This document shows positions 61,801-64,000 of a stretch of DNA of 64,000 nt, in pieces. Positions within the stretch are counted from its first letter, which is position 1. Each line of letters begins with the position of its first letter. The stretch is from Lumbricus rubellus. Lineage: Eukaryota > Annelida > Clitellata > Crassiclitellata > Lumbricidae. The notes beneath the pieces were generated by a model. That model was given only the letters and a program-made list of their open reading frames with translations, ran no database searches and was not told the DNA's origin. The translations under genes were made by a program, and so were the position numbers. Where the stretch lies: assembly GCA_945859605.1 (NCBI GenBank), contig OX243815.1, forward strand, positions 39,295,959 through 39,359,958. The letters run 5' to 3'.

Positions 61801-61867
61801 CATACAATTTCAGGCTCCATTTGTCCAATTAAATAGAGCCGGAAATTCGGGGGATGGCCGGTGAGAG
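58856..61867 (+). other. Non-coding 3' region of the gag-only element
   Basis: Three kilobases of AT-rich sequence with dense stops in all frames, where pol would normally lie. A motif GGCGC(T/C)ATATAA recurs at 59137, 59155 (partial), 59467, 59651 and 59725, and its complement lies directly before the gag ATG (55852-55864). The purine-rich GGAAATTCGGGGGATGG at 61841-61857 is a candidate polypurine tract. ORFs at 59449-59688 and 60482-60697 show no domain. Confidence 0.6.
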
Positions 61868-64000
61868 TGTCGCGACTGGATAACCAGACGCTACGGATTT
61901 GATTTCTGGGTGCCATATATATATTTTTGGATCTGTTGTGGTTTGATAATTACATATATATATATATATTATAATATTATTATTTTTGAGCTGCATTCGG
62001 TGACCTAGATAATATTGGTGACCTAGATCTTAACGTTGAGAGCGTGTTTGATACGAGTCGCCGACAGAGATGACGTAAGCGGTCGCCATAGCTACCAGAT
62101 TATTGATCGCTTCTTGCATACGCTCAGCGAATGGAGGGTCGGCCGAAAAGGAGGAAGAGGAGTCGGCCGATATGACAGACGCAGTGCCAGAACAGTACAG
62201 ATAAACGGATAGGCAGACGGACGGAGCGATACACTCTGCTGGCCGGCTGCGTGTAGTTTGTGCATGCAGCATAGGCTCCTGTGTGGGTATTTTCCATCAC
62301 GCCGGGTCACGCTGCCCCTGCGTGATCACCGCGTGGCAGCGCATGCGCAGTAGCTCGCGTCCTACGTCACTCGAGGCCGATATAGAAGAAGATCGCGCAA
62401 CCGAGGCAGTCGTGACCGAGTCTTCAAGGAGTAAAGACATATTATTGGCAAGAAATATTAAGATTCAAACTGAGGGTTTTTATTGAAGTGAAGCCAGATT
62501 TTAGTGGCGCTGCATTAGTTACTGCTTAAGTGCGACTCTCGATGATAAAGTGTTAGGTTCGAAGCCGGATTGTATTCGAAGTAAGGCCAGGAATTAGTGC
62601 CGCTGTATTATTTTCTGCATCGTCACATGGAGTGACTCATTCTGAGCGTCGAATCGTCAACGTGGTGATTGGAGCTGCGCATTTTCACGGCGGTTCATTC
62701 TTGGAATTAAGCCTACCGCGTCAGACTTCTGTTCTCCGGTTCGCTGGAGCGACATCTGTTCGGTTTACTTGGAAATATTCACCAAGTGGTTATTTTCTGC
62801 ATTTGTGGCCCAAGTGGCGTCAATTTGTTATTTTAATCGCGAAGTGGATCACGCATTCTAGTCGCGCCATCTCGGTTCTAGCGTCAAACCTGCGTTGGTC
62901 TTCGTTGGTTTCTTCCGGAGCTTCACCGTCGACGTCCCCAATATTCTTCGACGCTTTCCTGGATTCGTCGCACTCTTTGTCGTCACCCTTCGCACTTCGC
63001 CTGCTTTGTCCCTTGTCTTCGGATATCAGGTACAGTCTAGTTAAAAGGGTATAATGCGACGGGCGGTGTAGAAATATTGGGCGGACTGGAAATTCTTTCA
63101 TGCACTTGAGAGCTAAATTGGGGATAAAAGTTAGACATACTCCGATCTAGGGTGTTTGCATTGACCGGTATAATTATATTTCATTGAATTGACTTGCATA
63201 ATTATATTTCTGAGCATTGACTTGCATAATTACATTTTCTTTCTACATTGTGCTCAATGTCTGAATTGCACCGAATAATATTTGATAATCTTTGTCTTCA
63301 AGATTGATAAGAAATACTAATTAAACCTTCGGATTTAATTCTTGCTAGTCTTAGGAAGTGAAATTATCGAAACTTATATAGCGCCATGGAGCAGAGCAGA
63401 ACGTCGACCCCCTCGCAACCTTCCAGACCACCGTCTGCATTTGAGATGGGAATACTGCTAGAGGCAATGCAAACAAACGCTAAATCTATAAAAACCAATG
63501 TGGAAGAGGCGATTTCCTCAGTCCGAAATGACGTTCAGGCTACACAGGATGCAATACAGATTAACGCTAGGTATACACAAGATGCTATCTCCGCGGTAGA
63601 AACTAATGTTACAGATTTTATCTTTGTTGTCCAAGCTGATGCTGAAGAGGCCATTGCCTCAGTACAAAATAACCTTAGGGAAGCGCTGACGGAAGTCATG
63701 GCGCGTATTGAACGATTAGAATCGCCCATACCAACACATAAACCTGTTGTGAGTTCGAACTCTGGTACCTGTACCACTGCAAGTACTGCAGACGCGCCTT
63801 ACCATTCGACCATCGGCCTGGAAGAGAGTTCGGGCGCTAGGCCCAAGGACTTTGCCCTACCGCCTAACCCTGGTATATTGAGAAGGAGCGAGCGACTGCT
63901 GAGTAAAGCTCCGGGTTCATACAAAGAGGTAGGAGCCCGAGAGGCTTGGCCGCCTCAGACCAGACAAGGTTCGAATCCGGGAGCTACCGCCTCCCTTCCT
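61868..64000 (+). mobile_element. LTR-retroelement-like unit, copy 2 (cut by window end)
   Basis: It repeats 54347-56479 at a constant offset of 7521 bases, including the leader, the TA-rich microsatellite, and the start of gag. No insertion or deletion is present, and I see no substitution. Its first part would also serve as the 3' LTR of copy 1, the usual outcome of recombination between LTRs. A tandem assembly duplication is the alternative. Confidence 0.8.
63386..64000 (+). CDS. gag: Gag-like protein, second copy (partial, 205 codons)
   Basis: It starts at the ATG equivalent to 55865 and is open to the window end. The visible part covers the predicted N-terminal coiled coil and the start of the low-complexity region, and appears identical to copy 1. 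The capsid region and zinc knuckles lie beyond the window. Confidence 0.88.
   Translation, partial: MEQSRTSTPSQPSRPPSAFEMGILLEAMQTNAKSIKTNVEEAISSVRNDVQATQDAIQINARYTQDAISAVETNVTDFIFVVQADAEEAIASVQNNLREALTEVMARIERLESPIPTHKPVVSSNSGTCTTASTADAPYHSTIGLEESSGARPKDFALPPNPGILRRSERLLSKAPGSYKEVGAREAWPPQTRQGSNPGATASLP

Larger units (their letters stand above)
54347..61867 (+). mobile_element. LTR-retroelement-like unit with gag only, copy 1
   Basis: The unit begins TGTCGCGACTGGATAACCAG and is repeated head-to-tail at 61868, exactly 7521 bases later. Over the 2.1 kb visible in both copies I see no difference. The purine-rich GGAAATTCGGGGGATGG just before 61868 resembles a polypurine tract preceding a 3' LTR. 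The layout is a 1.5-kb leader (LTR plus untranslated), one gag ORF (55865-58855) and 3 kb of AT-rich non-coding sequence. The inner LTR boundary and primer-binding site could not be fixed; TGGCGCTGCATT at 54984 is only a candidate. No protease, reverse transcriptase, RNase H or integrase is recognisable. It must therefore rely on enzymes from another element, if it moves at all. Confidence 0.75.

Overview
The window looks like animal nuclear DNA from a marine invertebrate. It is AT-rich and intron-rich, with sparse small exons, many microsatellites, and many decayed transposons. A palindromic octamer (TAGGCCTA) is scattered throughout. The host proteins are bilaterian types: antistasin-like Cys-rich secreted proteins, a CP2/LSF transcription factor and a CBM14 (peritrophin-like) chitin-binding protein. 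An echinoderm, hemichordate or cephalochordate would fit, but no marker gene settles this.

Layout. (1) 1-11753, plus strand: a tandem cluster of antistasin-like genes. It holds the last exon of one gene at the left edge and three complete two-exon genes (1339-2175, 5696-8026, 10554-11753). Each complete gene has a 36-nt first exon encoding most of a signal peptide, a phase-0 intron, and one Cys-rich exon. Promoter and 3' flanks are partly homologous between copies. The long intron of the second gene holds a hAT remnant sitting inside a (TAG)n microsatellite. (2) 11754-20300: no host gene recognised; microsatellites, a SINE and the 3' part of a LINE reverse transcriptase. (3) 20301-37930, plus strand: a TFCP2/LSF-type transcription factor gene reconstructed as 17 coding exons with consistent splice phases (710 codons plus stop). 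Intron 1 holds a hAT element with a perfect 8-bp target duplication. (4) 38000-45100: dense non-autonomous DNA transposons, including two hAT-type MITEs with perfect 8-bp duplications and a large inverted-repeat element containing a piggyBac-like element. (5) 45743-49074, minus strand: a four-exon gene for a 146-residue secreted protein with two CBM14 domains. (6) 49445-54340: a (TATG)n tract, two adjacent TA-flanked mariner-type MITEs, a 1.5-kb element with CAGTGGTG ends, a LINE 3' end and one unassigned coding-like exon. (7) 54347-64000: a young LTR-retroelement-like unit of 7,521 bp carrying one 996-residue gag and no recognisable pol. It is followed head-to-tail by a second copy that runs off the window, with no difference seen over about 2.1 kb.

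The three host loci show no obvious functional link. Antistasin-like and CBM14 proteins are both secreted; TFCP2 is nuclear. The least expected structures are the gag-only tandem retroelement, the antistasin cluster with micro-exon signal peptides, and the nested inverted-repeat/piggyBac composite. All exon models come from splice motifs, reading-frame continuity and family resemblance read by eye, with no transcript evidence.
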